From positions 30,925,274-30,989,273 of the forward strand of contig NW_022145605.1 of assembly GCF_000002235.5 (NCBI RefSeq): DNA of 64,000 nucleotides. The letters are read 5' to 3'. Positions 21,661 through 34,589 of the stretch are shown piece after piece. The stretch is from Strongylocentrotus purpuratus (lineage: Eukaryota; Echinodermata; Echinoidea; Camarodonta; Strongylocentrotidae). How positions within the stretch are numbered: the stretch's first letter is position 1; every line of letters begins with the position of its first letter. The translations under genes were made by a program, and so were the position numbers. The notes under the pieces were generated by a model. That model ran no database searches. It was not told the DNA's origin and saw nothing but the letters and a program-made list of their open reading frames with translations.

Positions 21661-22617
21661 ACGTGAAACACTGAAAATCGAATAAAGTTTGAGAGATAAA
21701 GGCAAAGAAATGGGCAAGGAACCCTCAGCAATCCCCCGGTTTGATCTTCACCAGGATCTTTACGACAATGGGTGATTATCCAATGGGTGATTATTGGAGA
21801 TGGAGCAGCGTTTTTGATGAACGGGAGAGTTAAAACCCACAATGTTTAGAAACTCTAGCAACAACTAATTTATACAAAGGTTGTTCTTTCCACAGATAGT
21901 ACCCAAACAAATTGGAATTGGGGAAGAAGCATGCATAATCTGGATTCATTTTCGAATGATGGACTATTTTTAATTGTATTACTATAATTATGTGCATATT
22001 CATGTAATTGATTTATTGTCATATTTATATCCAATGGAAAAAGTCATATTTCAAATTTGGAATGAACGGTTTATACTTCATCATTTTAATATTTGTCGAA
22101 AATATTACACTGCGATATATACTGGTTTCAACAAAAGTAAAAAAAATCTTAATGGAATGATTACTGCATCAAACAATAAAATGTATCTTTACAAAATCTG
22201 ATTTTTGTCAGAGGAAGCAAAGCAATCTTAAGGTATTTATAACGGCCTTAGATAACGCAATATATTAATATTCCTAAAATCTTTCAAGTAAAAGCATTAC
22301 GACCTCATTGTATTGGTTACAGCCTCATTTATTATAATGCTATTTTCATTTCATCTTTATCAATGTAGTCGCGTCTGTAGAATACACAGGAAATGTATCC
22401 ATTAACTCTTATCATGCCATTACAATGTTATGTAAAATTTGGGTATTTTGCCCGATATGAATGGAGTATTAAAGTATCATTAAAAACTAATCAATATCAT
22501 TACAAAACTACTTGTTCTATCATTGATGTTGATGTCATAACACTTATAATTGAAATATTTATCATGATTAATATAATTGTATTATCATTATCCTCTTTTT
22601 CTTTGTTGTTACTATTT
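21661..22617. other. AT-rich stretch, nothing recognised
   Basis: No supported feature. A short duplicated TGGGTGATTAT phrase lies near 21770-21795. Confidence 0.35.
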
Positions 22618-24458
22618 GCAATGACGAACCTTCGTCATTGCCTTGTTTTCGTTCACATTCTGCCCCATTAATATTCTCCTCCTTAGTATCGTCAGGAAAT
22701 CGCATTCGTTTTGCACGTAGTGTTTGTGATTCCTAGTTAGGTGCTTTCCTCATGTCCTTTTCATTTCAAATTTCATAGGCATAGTCTCTAGCATCTCATC
22801 AAGGTCACCTACTTTTTCGATTTTCGAAATCACTCATGCATAACCGTCCAGGCGCCATTTTGTCCGTTTCTGGTGCATTTTAAGGCCTTTCTATCTTCCT
22901 TCCTATCTCCACTATCCTAGATCCTACAAACTTCTAACAAATTCCTCTAGATAGTCTGAGAGATGTTCTTTCATCTGCGACTTATGACTTGACCTTCAAA
23001 ATGCCATCTTCATACTCAAAATTCAAATCTAAAACCGACTCCGTCAAAAATCTCTCAAGTTCTTGAAAAATGGACCCCTAAATAATCTAAAACTGCCATA
23101 ACTTTCTCATATAAATTCCGTTTTGTATTTAAATCTCACAGTATCTTTATCTCATAATTGCACATAGCCATGCCAAATTTCACGCTCCAATGGCTTTGCA
23201 CAACATAAATAGCGCCCTCTAAAGTTCTGGGAATTGGCTTTCTGTCTGTGGCCGTATCTCCATAATGGCTTGGCAAACCCGTACCCTTTTTTGGATTTAG
23301 ATACTTGAAGATATGCCCTTTCCAGCCATATACAAAATTATATACCCTATCACTGACCAAATTTGAGAAAATTGCCCTCCAAATTCGCCATTTTCAAGAA
23401 AATTGAGAAATAACTTCAACTTGCTCTAAAATGGCGATCGTTATACCTACATCAATGAAACTTTGCAGACATATGTATCCATATACGTGATAACTGTTTA
23501 CTAAGTTTGGTAAAATTCGAATATGTCAGCGCAAAGTTATCGCCAAAAATGATGAGTTTACTATGGATTACGTAATAGCGCGTTCAATGCGCGCAATACA
23601 TTGCGCGCAGTTAACAATGGTGTCAAACTGACCGCAATGAAGTGCCCTTTCGGATGATACCAAGTATTATATATGTTCACACAGAAAATTGTGAGTAAAT
23701 CGCGTTTGAAGAAAGATCACTACACGAATTCCGCCGAGTTTCCGCCCGAACCTAACACGTTTCGGCTATGACGTCATTTTTTCAGACTGCTTTTCGCCCC
23801 TTAAACGTCCTTTTTTTTCCTTGAAAATTTGCAGTGACATGCCGAGTTCCAATACGCAGGGCACCTCTTGGCCGGATTTTTGAAATTGGTCAAGGGGGCC
23901 ATTTAAGACGCCATTTTGTCCTATACATCTATTTTACATCACGTGTTTCGATAGGATTATCATAGAAAAAAAAGAGAGTGGTTTACAATAACAACCATGA
24001 AATTCTCTTTCTAATGATACCAAATACGGCCCATAAAGAGACGTAAAGAGAGAGAGAAAAAACAATTTAACTCCGGCCATAATACAGATCCTGCACGTTT
24101 TCCGCCCATTCATTACACGCATTGTCTATGGGGCATATCGGGTTCACGCTTTTGGCCCCCAGAACGAACTTGATTGCAATGTCAAACATGCACCAAATCC
24201 CATTGGTTTGTGCACGCAGTGCTTGCGAGCCCTTTCTAGGTTCTTTCCCCTATCCCAATTTCTTTCAAACTTCGTAGGCATAGTCACTACCATCCCATGA
24301 AGGTCACTGTTGATGCCTTTCTTTCGCCCTACCTATCTCCAATATCACAGAAGCTACAGACTTCGTGCAAATTGCTCTGGATAGTCCGAGAGATGCTCTT
24401 TCGTAGAAACACGGCGTCATTGCACGCACATCGTTCCGACACGATTGCATTTCTAGTT
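22618..24458 (-). repeat. R1 repeat, copy a (inverted)
   Basis: Full-length or nearly full-length copy in opposite orientation to copies b, c and d. Its 3' end (at 22618 here) is the perfect palindrome GCAATGACGAA/TTCGTCATTGC. Its 5' end at 24458 carries AACTAGAAATGCAATCGTGTC as in copy b. No conserved long frame: frames such as 23136-23360 recur in other copies only because the DNA is conserved. Confidence 0.85.
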
Positions 24459-25388
24459 CTACTACAAATTATTTCATAAGCGTTATTGTTGTTACTGTAA
24501 TTATCGTCATCATGATCATCATCATTAAAATCATGTTATAACATTTGATCATAAAAGCTTTCATCGTGGCTTTGCGTTTCTTGAGATGTGTGGACTTCTC
24601 CACCCATTTGAAAAGGCCTATCATGCCCCAGTATGAAATATACAGTCTCGTAGGATGTTATCTTGATTCATCATGTTAATTCAAATTCATGGTTAATTAT
24701 TCAAGAATAAAAGCTAGGGGCATAGTCCTCCGTGGTAGAGTTGTAGACAAAACTCTACTCAAGGCAAAGTATGCCAGATTGACGACAATTTCTATCGTCA
24801 TATGATTTTTCGGTGCTCTTTATTGTTTTGGGTTCAGGAGATTCTCTGTTCAAAGTAAGCTTTAACGGATACTTTTTTGTAGTCTACTTATTGAGGCTTG
24901 ACCGCTTGCTCTCACTTTGGCATCGGTAACACGCCGACTATGCTCCAGAACCCACCAGATGGATCTACGCTATTGACATTTCCTGAATGCACGCCTAAAA
25001 ACCACTGAACCCATCAGGAGTGTACCGTTAGAAACGACCTCTCTATCCTTCACCTCCTTATTTGTGTCTTCATCCGACCACACCTTGATCGCATCAGCGA
25101 GGTCTCTTCCAGATACCACATTTTCATCTTCTTCACCTGGTATGAAAGCTTGACGCTAATGCACTTTCGTATCCAGAGTGCACTTTCGCACGGGATTGTT
25201 TGGGATAGGGTTAGGGTTAGGGTAAACCTACGATTATGGTTATTTAGGGTTATAATTAGGAATCGGATTAGGGTTAAGGTTAGGGTAAGGGTAAGGGTTA
25301 GGGTATGTGAATTATTAACTGAATGCTTCATCTACACAGCCGAACTTCTCTCAAGGGCCATATACGGCTACTATGACAACAGAGCTCT
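24459..25388. other. Spacer between inverted R1 copies
   Basis: Unassigned DNA apart from the telomere-like tract at 25204-25306. Confidence 0.5.
25204..25306 (+). repeat. Interstitial telomere-like (TTAGGG)n tract
   Basis: Degenerate TTAGGG repeats (ATAGGGTTAGGGTTAGGGTAA, then TTAGGGTTAAGGTTAGGGTA, AGGGTAAGGGTTAGGG) over about 100 bases, with a 40-base diverged middle. Confidence 0.8.
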
Positions 25389-26550
25389 AACTAGAAATGC
25401 AATCGTGTCACAACGATGTGCGTGCAATGACGCCGTGTTTCTACGTGTCGAACGAAAGAGCTTCTCTCGGACTATCCAGAGCAATTTGTACGAAGTCTTT
25501 AGCTTCTGTAATATTGGAGACAGGTAGGGCGAAAGAAAGGCCTCAATAGTGACCTTGATGGGATGGTATATGCCTACGATGTTTGAAAGAAATTGGGATA
25601 GGGGAAACAACCTAGAAAGGGCTCGCAAGCACTGCGTGCAAAAACAAATGGGATTAGTTGCACGTTCGTCATTGCAATCAAGATCGTTCTAGGGGTCAAA
25701 AGCGTGAACCCGATTTGCCCCATAGACAATGCGTGTAATGCATGGGCGGAAAACGTAGAGGATCTATATTATGACCGGAGTTAAATTGTTTTTTCTCTCT
25801 CTCTTTATGTCTCTTTATGGGCCGTATATGGTATCATTGGAAAGAGAATTTCATGGTCGTTATTGTAAACTACTCTCTTTTTTTCTATGATAATCCTATC
25901 AAAACATGTGATGTAAAATAGATTTAAAGGACAAAATGGCGTCTTAAATGGCCCCCTTGACCAATTTCAAAAATCCGGCCACAAGGTGCCCTGCGTATTG
26001 CATCTCGGAATGTCATTGCAAATTTTCAAGGAAAAAAAAGGATGTTTAGGGGGCGAAAAGTAGTCTGAAAAAAATGACGTCATGGCCGATAAGTGTTATA
26101 ATCGGGCGGAATTCGTATAGTGACCCTTGTTCAAATGCGATTTACTCACAATTTTCTGTGTAAACATATACCATACTTGGTATCATTCGAAAGGGCACTT
26201 CATTGCGGTCAGTTTGACACCATTGTCATCTGCACGCAATGTACTGCACGCATTAAAGGCGCTATTACGTAATGCATAGTAAATTCATCATTTTTGGCGA
26301 TAACTTTGCGCTGACATATTCGAATTTTACCAAACTTGGTAAACAGTTGTCACGTATATGGATACATATGTCTGCAAAGTTTCATTGATGTAGGTATAAC
26401 GATCGCCATTTTAGAGCAAGTTGAAGTTATTTCTCAATTTTCTTGAAAATGGCTTATTTGGAGGGCAATTTTCTCAAATTTGGTCAGTGATAGGGTATAT
26501 AATTTTGTATATGGCTAGAAAGGGGATATCTTCAAGTATCTAAATCCAAA
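25389..26550 (+). repeat. R1 repeat, copy b (3'-truncated)
   Basis: Starts with AACTAGAAATGCAATCGTG and runs colinear with copy c to ...CTTCAAGTATCTAAATCCAAA. There it joins directly to the start of copy c's CTATCCAGAGCAATTTGC module. About 40% of the unit is missing at its 3' end. Confidence 0.85.
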
Positions 26551-28325
26551 CTATCCAGAGCAATTTGCATGAAGTCTGTAGCTTCTGTGATATTGGAGAT
26601 AGGTAGGGCGAAAGAAAGGCATCAACAGTGACCTTGATGGGATGGTACTATGCCTACGAAGTTTGAAAGAAATTGGGATAGGGGAAAGAACCTAGAAAGG
26701 GCTCGCAAGCACTGCGTGCACAAACCAATGGGATTTGGTGCATGTTTGACATTGCAATCAAGTTCGTTGTGGGGGCCAAAAGCGTGAACCCGATATGCCC
26801 CATAGACAATGCGTGTAATGAATGGGCGGAAAACGTGCAGGATCTGTATTATGGCAGGAGTTAAATTGTTTTTTCTCTCTCTCTTTATGTCTCTTTATAG
26901 GCCGTATTTGGTATCATTAGAAAGAGAATTTCATGGTTGTTATTGTAAACCACTCTTTTTTTTTTCTATGATAATCCTATCGAAACACGTGATGTTAAAT
27001 AGATGTATAGGACAAAATGGCGTCTTGAATGGCCCCCTTGACCAATTTCAAAAATCCGGCCAAGAGGTGCCCTGCGTATTGGAACTCGGCATGTCACTGC
27101 AAATTTTCAAGGAAAAAAAAGGACGTTTAAGGGGCGAAAAGCAGTCTGAAAAAATGACGTCATAGCCGAAACGTGTTAGGTTCGGGCGGAATTCGTGTAG
27201 TGATCTTTGTTCAAATGCGATTTACTCACAATTTTCTGTGTGAACATATATAATACTTGGTATCATCCGAAAGGGCTCTTCATTGCGGTCAGTTTGACAC
27301 CATTGTTAACTGCGCGCAATGTATTGCGCGCATTGAACGCGCTATTACGTAATCCATAGTAAATACATCATTTTTGGCGATAACTTTGCGCTGACATATT
27401 TGAATTTTACCAAACTTGGTAAACAGTTGTCACGTATATGGATACATATATCTGCCAAGTTTCATTGATGTAAGTATAAAGATCGCCATTTTAAAGCAAG
27501 TTGAAGTTATTTTGGAATTTTTCTCGAAAATGGCAAATTTGGAGGGCATTTTTCTCAAATTTGGTCAGTGTAAGGGTATATAATTTTGTATAAGGCTGGA
27601 AAGGGCATATCTTCAAGTATCTAAATCCAAAAAAGGGTACGGGTTTGCCAAGCCATTATGGAGATACGGCCACAGAAAGAAAGCCAATTCCCAGAACTTT
27701 AGAGGGCGCTATTTATGTTTTGCATAGTCATTAGAGCATGAAATTTGGCATGGCTATGTGCAATTATAAGATAAGGATAATGTGAGATTTAAACACAAAA
27801 CGGAATTTATATGAGAAAGTTATGGCAGTTTTAGATTTTTAGGGGTCCATTTTTCAAGAATTTGAGAGATTTTTGACGGAGTCAGTTTCAGATTTGAATT
27901 TTGAGTACGAAGATGGCATTTTGAAGGTCAGGTCATACGTCGCAGATGAAAGAACATCTATTAGACTATCTAGAGGAATTTGTTAGAAGTTTGTAGAATC
28001 TAGGATAGTGGAGATAGGAAGGAAGACAGAAAGGCCTTAAAATGGACCAAAAACGGACAAAATGGCGCCTGGACGGTTATGCATGAGTGATTTCGAAAAT
28101 CAAAGAATGTAGTGACCTTGATGAGATGTTAGAGACCATGCCTATGAAATTTGAAAGGAAAAGGACATGATGAAAGCACCGAACCAGGAATAACAAACAC
28201 TATACGTGCAAAACGAATGCGATTTCCTGACGATAAGGATAAGGAACAGGAAAAGGAGGAAAAGGAGAATATTAATGGGGCAGAATGTGAACGAAAACAA
28301 GGCAATGACGAAGGTTCGTCATTGC
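26551..28325 (+). repeat. R1 repeat, copy c
   Basis: A 1.78 kb copy with related modules at both ends. A 5' module (26551-26760) and 3' module (27955-28325) share CTATC.AGAG.AATTTG, GATA.TGGAGATAGG, GTGACCTTGATG, TGCCTA.GAA.TTTGAAAG and CATTGCAAT in the same order. The middle includes AATTTGGTCAGTG and GGAGATACGGCCACAG phrases. It ends with the GCAATGACGAAGGTTCGTCA palindrome. No plausible protein. Confidence 0.85.
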
Positions 28326-28696
28326 AATAAAAAGCCAAAATCACAAGGATGCATGAAATTAAGCAAAAAATAATAATAGGAAATGATATGATAGGGAAAC
28401 ATACTGATAAAGAAATAATAAAAGAAACAATGTAAATTGATCGATTAAACCAGACAATACCAAAATGGTAGTAAGAGAAAATAAAACTTGAAACGCTAAA
28501 GAGATTGAGTGAAGAATGACATGAAGAAAGATAGCTATAGAACACTCTTATTGGAAAATGAATGGGAGCTGTGAGTGATATTTGTTACATGTATGTAATT
28601 ATATTGATACGCAACAACACGCATCTCCATACACAATGGTCAACTACATGCAACGGCCCGAAACGGACAAATAGCGCCTGTATGGACGGGTTGCAT
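28326..28696. other. Spacer between R1 copies c and d
   Basis: AT-rich sequence. The last 50 bases (ACGGACAAATAGCGCCTGTATG) resemble part of the R1 3' module. Confidence 0.4.
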
Positions 28697-30337
28697 GGGA
28701 AAGAACCTAGAAAGGGCTCGCAAGCACTGCGTGCAAAAACCAATGGGATTTGGTGCATGTTCGTCATTGCAATAAAGATCGTTCTGGGGGCCAAAAACGT
28801 GAACCCGATATGCCCCATAGACAATGCGTGTAATGCATGGGCGGAAAACGTACAGGATCTGTATTATGACCGGAGTTAAATTGTTTTTTCTCTCTCTCTT
28901 TATGTCTCTTTATAGGCCGTATTTGGTATCATTAGAAAGAGAATTTCATGGTTGTTATTGTAAACTACTCTCTTTTTATCTATGATAATCCTATCGAAAC
29001 ACGTGATGTAAAATAGATTTATAGAACAAAATGGCGTCTTGAATGGCCCCCTTGACCAATTTCGAAAATCCGGCCAAGAGGTGCCCTGCGTATTGGAACT
29101 CGGCATGCCACTGCAAATTTTCAAGGAAAAAAAAGGACATTTAGGGGGCGAAAAGCAGTCTGAAAAAATGACGTCATAGCCGATACGTGTTAGATTCGGG
29201 CGGAATTCGTGTAGTGACCTTTGTTAAAATGCGATTTACTCACAATTTTCTGTGTGAACATATACTGTACTTGGTATCATGCGAAAGGGCACTTCATTGC
29301 GGTCAGTTTGACACTATTGTTATCTCCGCCAAATGTATTGCACGCATTTAACGCGCTATAACGTAATGCATAGTAAATTCATCATTTTTAGCGATAACTT
29401 TGCGCTGACATATTCGAATTTTACCAAACTTGGCAAACAGTTGTCACGTATATGGATACATATATCCGCCAAGTTTCACTGATATAGGTATAAAGATCGC
29501 CATTTTAGAGCAAGTTGAAGTTATTTTCGAATTTTCTCGAAAATGGCAATTTTGGAGGGCATTTTTCTCAAATTTGGTCAGTGTTAGGGTATATAATTTT
29601 GTATATGGCTGGAAAGGGCATATCTTCAAGTATCTAAATCCAAAAAAGGGTACGGGTTTGCCAAGCCATTATGGAGATACGGCCACAGAGAGAAAGCCAA
29701 TTCCCAGAACTTTAGAGGGCGCTATTTATGTTGTGCAAAGCCATTGGAGCGTGAAATTTGGCATGGCTATGTGCAATTATGAGATAAAGATAATGTGAGA
29801 TTAAAACACAAAACGGAATTTATATGAGAAAGTTATGGCAGTTTTAGATTTTTAGGGGTCCATTTTTCAAGAATTTGAGAGATTTTTGACGGAGTCAGTT
29901 TCAGATTTGAATTTTGAATACGAAGATGGCATTTTGAAGGTCAGGTCATACGTCGCAGATGAAAGAACATCTATTAGACTATCTAGAGGAATTTGTTAGA
30001 AGTTTGTAGGATCTAGGATAGTGGAGATAGGAAGGAAGACAGAAAGGCCTTAAAATGGACCAAAAACGGACAAAATGGCGCCTGGACGGTTATGCATGAG
30101 TGATTTCGAAAATCAAAGAATGTAGTGACCTTGATGAGATGTTAGAGACTATGCCTATAAAATTTGAAAGGAAAAATACATGAGGAAAGTACCTAACTAT
30201 GAATAACAAGCACTACGTGCAAAACGAATGCGATTTCCTGACGATAAGGAAGAAAACGAAAACAAGGAGGAGAATATTAATGCAGAATGGGGCAGAATGT
30301 GAACGAAAACAAGGCAATGACGAAGGTTCGTCATTGC
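28697..30337 (+). repeat. R1 repeat, copy d (5'-truncated)
   Basis: Begins inside the 5' module at GGGAAAGAACCTAGAAAGGG. It is colinear with copy c to the terminal palindrome (30314-30337). By eye it is over 90% alike to copy c. Confidence 0.85.
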
Positions 30338-31484
30338 AATTAGCGACGAGACATGAGTCTCTACTCTAGTAGCACCAGAGCATATAGTGGTTCACAAGAA
30401 TCGATGCGTAGCACGTGCAGGCTCAAGTATACATCCCGCCAAAAATAACAGCAGGCGTTTTCAAATGTAAAAACGCATCTGGCCTGCCCTCCCTCACTTT
30501 TTTTTTTGGGGGGAGGGGGGAGGGGGGTAAAGCATGCATAGTCCCTGTGATTTATGCGGGGTCTCTTTTGGAGCCTTAATTTTTCTTCTTTAATTTCATG
30601 TATGTCACATTTTAAACAATTTGAAGGAAATACCATCGAAGTCGAATCAATCATAAAATTACTTTTTTTACGCGTTAATATATGGCAGGGGATCCATCAA
30701 AAAGTACGCAAAGTCCCTGTGATTGATGGTGACATCCATTTGAAATACCAAATTGTTTTTATTTAATTTTAAAACTCTGCATTCTCGCTCTCATGTATAA
30801 GAATCATAATCTCAAGAAAAAAAAATAGACATATTTTCAAAAAATACCAAGCAAGAACTAATAAATGCAATTTGCATTCTGACTATTGAAATACATTTAT
30901 TTGTAACAAGTGAATATAATAACTGTTATTGAGGTACTTAATAAAGACTTATTCATTAAATGTGATTACATTTCAAAAAGTGCTTATTCGTACGCCCTAG
31001 CGTCATGCGCGCCCGCTCATACACGAGCTATAAATATGTACAGGAGTATTACTTGAGAGGTTCTGGTTTAAACTATGCCATCGCCGGAGTCACCGAGACC
31101 CATAGTTTTTACCAATACCTCGAAAAGAAGACAAAATATATTTGTTTATATCCAACATCATCAACAATTTATAATGAAGCGGAATAACATACCAAGTTTT
31201 CAAACATAATGATGTATATATCCTTCAGTGTTTCATTTGGTCTGCTTGTTGTAAAAAATCAGCCATTTAAATGAAACTGTTGTGAATGAAGATTTTGCTG
31301 GTTTTGCTGGTTCATGTCCATAGGTCCATAGATCCTGGCTTGATGCTAATGTGGTTGTAGAAATCGCGCTGGTGGAATTTCTTGCAAGGGAAGGACAATA
31401 CCTTTATAACACGCTGAAGCTGACTATCTGTGAAGTCAATGATGAATTTTAGAAAGAGTTTCAAATGTTCACGCCTTTTAGTAA
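30338..31484. other. Unassigned; one diverged repeat
   Basis: 31035-31190 (AGAGGTTCTGGTTTAAACTATG, GGAGTCACCGAGACCCATAG, ACCTCGAAAA) resembles 33757-33960 (AGAGGTTCTGGTTAAAAGTATG, GGAGTCGCCGAGGCCCACAG, TCCTCGAAAA). Otherwise nothing recognised. Confidence 0.45.
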
Positions 31485-31770
31485 GCTTCACTGGCGTATC
31501 TGAGGGGGCAAGGGGGGCAGAGTGCCCCCCTGACGGGCTCCAGGGGAAAAAAGGAAAGGGGGGAAAGGGGAAAGGGAAAAAAAGGGGAAAGAGAAAAAAG
31601 GGGAAGAAAAGAAAAGAAAGGAAAGGAAAGAAAAGAAAAAAGAAAAAGGGGAGAGAAAAAAAAAAGAAAGAAAGAAAAGAAAGACAAAAAAGGAAAAGGA
31701 AAAAAAAGGAAGAAGAAGAAGAGAAAAGGAAGAAAGAGTGAAAGAAAAGGAAAGACAAAATTGGGGAAAT
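31485..31770 (+). repeat. G-rich head plus long polypurine tract
   Basis: CACTGGCGTATCTGAGGGGG, GGCAGAGTGCCCCCC, then about 230 bases of GGAAAGGGG/AAAGAAAAGAAA. This resembles 17531-17770. The overlapping K/E/R-rich and F/L-rich frames are simple-sequence artefacts. Confidence 0.6.
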
Positions 31771-32150
31771 TATTTAAAAAAAGACCATGGCCGTACGCAC
31801 CGGGGGGGGGGGGAGGGGGAGGCAGTTGACCCAAGATATTTTAAAAACGTATAGTTTTTTTTCCTGAAAATGGTTAACAAAGCTCACAAGTAGTGAAGGC
31901 CTAATACCAAATCCTTCAATTCTACTTTTGAAAATGCAAAAGTACCCTCATGACCAGTTTGATCGCTCGAACTCCCTTCACTCCTTTTGCTGTTGAGTTT
32001 CTTCAAAAAGTTTTTATGCATCTTTCACCTTCCCCCATCAGAAAAATATTTCGCCTACGGCAAAGAAAAGGACAAATGAAAATAGGAAAATATAAGTGAT
32101 ATAACAAATTCGACACTCTTTGCTGGCGCGAGCTGCTTGCTAGCCTATTT
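31771..32150. other. Poly-G run and unassigned DNA
   Basis: GGCCGTACGCACC followed by 12 G (31801-31812) resembles an element terminus. Nothing else recognised. Confidence 0.35.
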
Positions 32151-32154
32151 TGTA

Positions 32155-33350
32155 ATAATTGTTTTCACTTGCTCGTCCACCTGAAAAAAGAAAAGGATTA
32201 GCATTGCCTAGAATACAATTGTGTCTACCCCGACGGGCCCCGACCTGCAACCATGGCAACAATAACACCCAATTTATGTACCAAATGTTACTAAAAGAGA
32301 TTCATTCATTTTTTCTCGCTCGCTACGCTCGCTCGCTGTTTTTTTCGCCCTCTCGCCGAAAAGGAATTGATATCGTGTTAAACGCGATTGCGATTTGCAT
32401 CGCTATGCTCGCTCACAAAAATGGAATTGACATTTCTAACAAAATATGTGCGCCCCCCTTGCCTGCAACGAAAATCCCAGTAAATAAGCACCGAACGTTA
32501 ATTTTCAGAGATATTGTTTCCTCGCTCGCCAGAATTTATGAATTGATTGATTTTAGTGATTGGTATATGAGTTGATTTGTTTTTTGTTTTACCCTCTCTT
32601 GCTACGCTGTCGTTACAATTAACATTGCTATCAAACATGCTCAAAGAAGTTTTGGTGTGCTCGCTCGCCAAAAAGGAATTATCATCACCTTAGACATGAT
32701 TGTGTAATTAGCCCTGACCTGCAACAAAAAAAAATGAAATTTATGAACCAATTATCAAATACAAAAAATTTGCTCGCTCGCTAAGCTCGCTCGCCAAAAT
32801 AGAAATAACATCGCTTTGAATAATCACGTCCCTGACATGGATCAATGAAATCAAGTTTATGTACCATGTTCTCACCGTAGAGAAGTGATTTTTCCGCTAG
32901 CTCGTGGAATTATGTGCCCACCACTGACCTGCTACAACATCATTAAAAAGAGAAATGGAGGGGGGTTGCTTGCCCTCCAAAATGGAATTGAAATTGCCTT
33001 AAACACGATTGTGACCGCCCCGACCTGCAACAATGAAACAAGTTTTATATAGCAATTCATTAAGAGAAAGGTGTGTTTTCGCTCGCTAGCTAAAATGGGT
33101 ATAAAATCACCCTTAACACAATATTGTTCCCGCACCCGGCATGGGACAATTGGACCAAGTTTAAGTGGCAATTATTAATAAGGAGGGATTTTTTTCTTGC
33201 TCGCTACGCTCGCTTGCAAAAATGAAATTAACGTGGCTAACAAATGAATGTGCCCACCCCCGATTTGCAACAATACCGGTTTATATACCAAAAGTTACTT
33301 AAATATATTTTTTGCCCGCTCGCTGGCCAGAAGTGAAAATTAGCATCGCC
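32155..33350. repeat. Degenerate array of CTCGCTACGCTCGC-type units
   Basis: About nine units of 90-140 bases. Each contains a TTTTTCTCGCTCGCTACGCT-like core (clear at 32313, 32773 and 33194). This is followed by AAAAATGGAATTGACATCGC-like text, ACACGATTGTG, CCCCGACCTGCAACAATG and TTATGTACCA..TTA. Units are diverged and some cores are lost. Noncoding. Confidence 0.75.
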
Positions 33351-34589
33351 TTTTTTGTTTTGTTTCGATTGCTTGCCCCCCCCCCCCCTCCCCTGACGGA
33401 GTACCCAAGATACGGCACTGGTAAGCGTACGAACATAGTTTTTGATTGATGTTTCGGAACGATGGCCTGAAACGGACATGATGTCCCTCGATGCTTGCCC
33501 TGCATGATCAAGCAAAGTAAAACTTGTTGCCCGCAGGGAGTGGTTGATGTTGTGCTTCGTGCAACCAGCGGCTTGACAAATGTTGACAAATGAAAGCTGG
33601 CGCTATACAGGTACGGCAGTAGTGCAGCACAGTTTATTTGACTGCGGCCCAGTTAGATTGCATGGCGTGAGCGCTGTGACATATCTTGGGAGGTGCCCGC
33701 TGGAGGCATTTGAAATCCCGTATTATCGTTGAATTTTCAACTGCCTTCAACACTGTGTTGAGAGGTTCTGGTTAAAAGTATGCGCAAGAGGTGACTGGAG
33801 GTGACTCCCATAGTACTCTTTGCTGAGAGGCGGAGTCCCGAAGCAAATAGTAATATCGGAGTCGCCGAGGCCCACAGTTTCAATCAGTTCCTCGAAAAAA
33901 GGCATGGCATATTTTTTTTAATCCTGCATCGAAATTGTAAAAAAAGACACACACACAAAAAAAAAATATGTATTGAAATTTCAAAAAATTAAAATATCAA
34001 TAATTTCTATTAAAAAGAATTCAAAAATATAAGAAAATTACTAAATTAAGATTAGGAAAAAAAAGAGCAACTCCCAAATAGTACTTCTCTCCTAAATAGT
34101 ACTTTTTCAGAGCAACCTTAAAATAGTTGAAATACTTCTGGTCACGTGACGAGCTCTCAGCCAACCAAAAGCCAATAATATTTTGATACATGATATAATA
34201 CATTTTAAGAGCAACAGTCTATTGAGATTAGTTCAGGATCGATATGGACTATTAAAGTAAATACGTAATAAGCTGGCCCTACAAGCTAAGATGAGCATCA
34301 ACACAACTTCTGAAAGTCCTTAAACAATGTCTAAAAAATTGTATATTTTCGCTTTGAGATTTCCCACTGTAGGTGCCCTTTTTTCCAGAAAATGCCCTTT
34401 TTTGTTGGTGCCCCCCCCCCCCACTTTGAAAGTCGCTCGGCCGCCCCTGACGGTAATTGTCAATTTGATCTTGGAATGACGGAGTTGAAGGAAACATTCA
34501 CAAGGATGAAATGTGCAATTCTATTAATAAACAAAGAGAGTTTCAATACAAACAATTACAAGGGGCTGTATGTACGAAAAGAGAGCTCT
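33351..34589. other. Unassigned, with poly-C terminus-like motifs
   Basis: Contains GCTTGCCCCCCCCCCCC at 33370 and GGTGCCCCCCCCCCCCACTT at 34408. The second is followed by TCGGCCGCCCCTGACGG, typical of interspersed element edges. Also holds the diverged repeat at 33757-33960. No gene seen. Confidence 0.35.

Noticed and set aside
25050..25527. Frames with LTLTLTLT or VRVRVRV repeats
   Set aside because: Translations of the TTAGGG-like tract.
26809..27165. 118-codon frame conserved partly in R1 copy a (23934-24122)
   Set aside because: The match reflects high nucleotide identity between repeat copies. The frame is interrupted in copies b and d and has no recognisable protein features.
29430..29798. 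122-codon frame with VYNFVYGWKGHIFKYLNPKK shared with 23136-23360
   Set aside because: Same reason: conserved DNA of R1. Equivalent frames in copies b and c are broken and no start is shared.
31430..31834. Lys/Glu-rich and Phe/Leu-rich frames on both strands
   Set aside because: Produced by a polypurine tract of an interspersed repeat.
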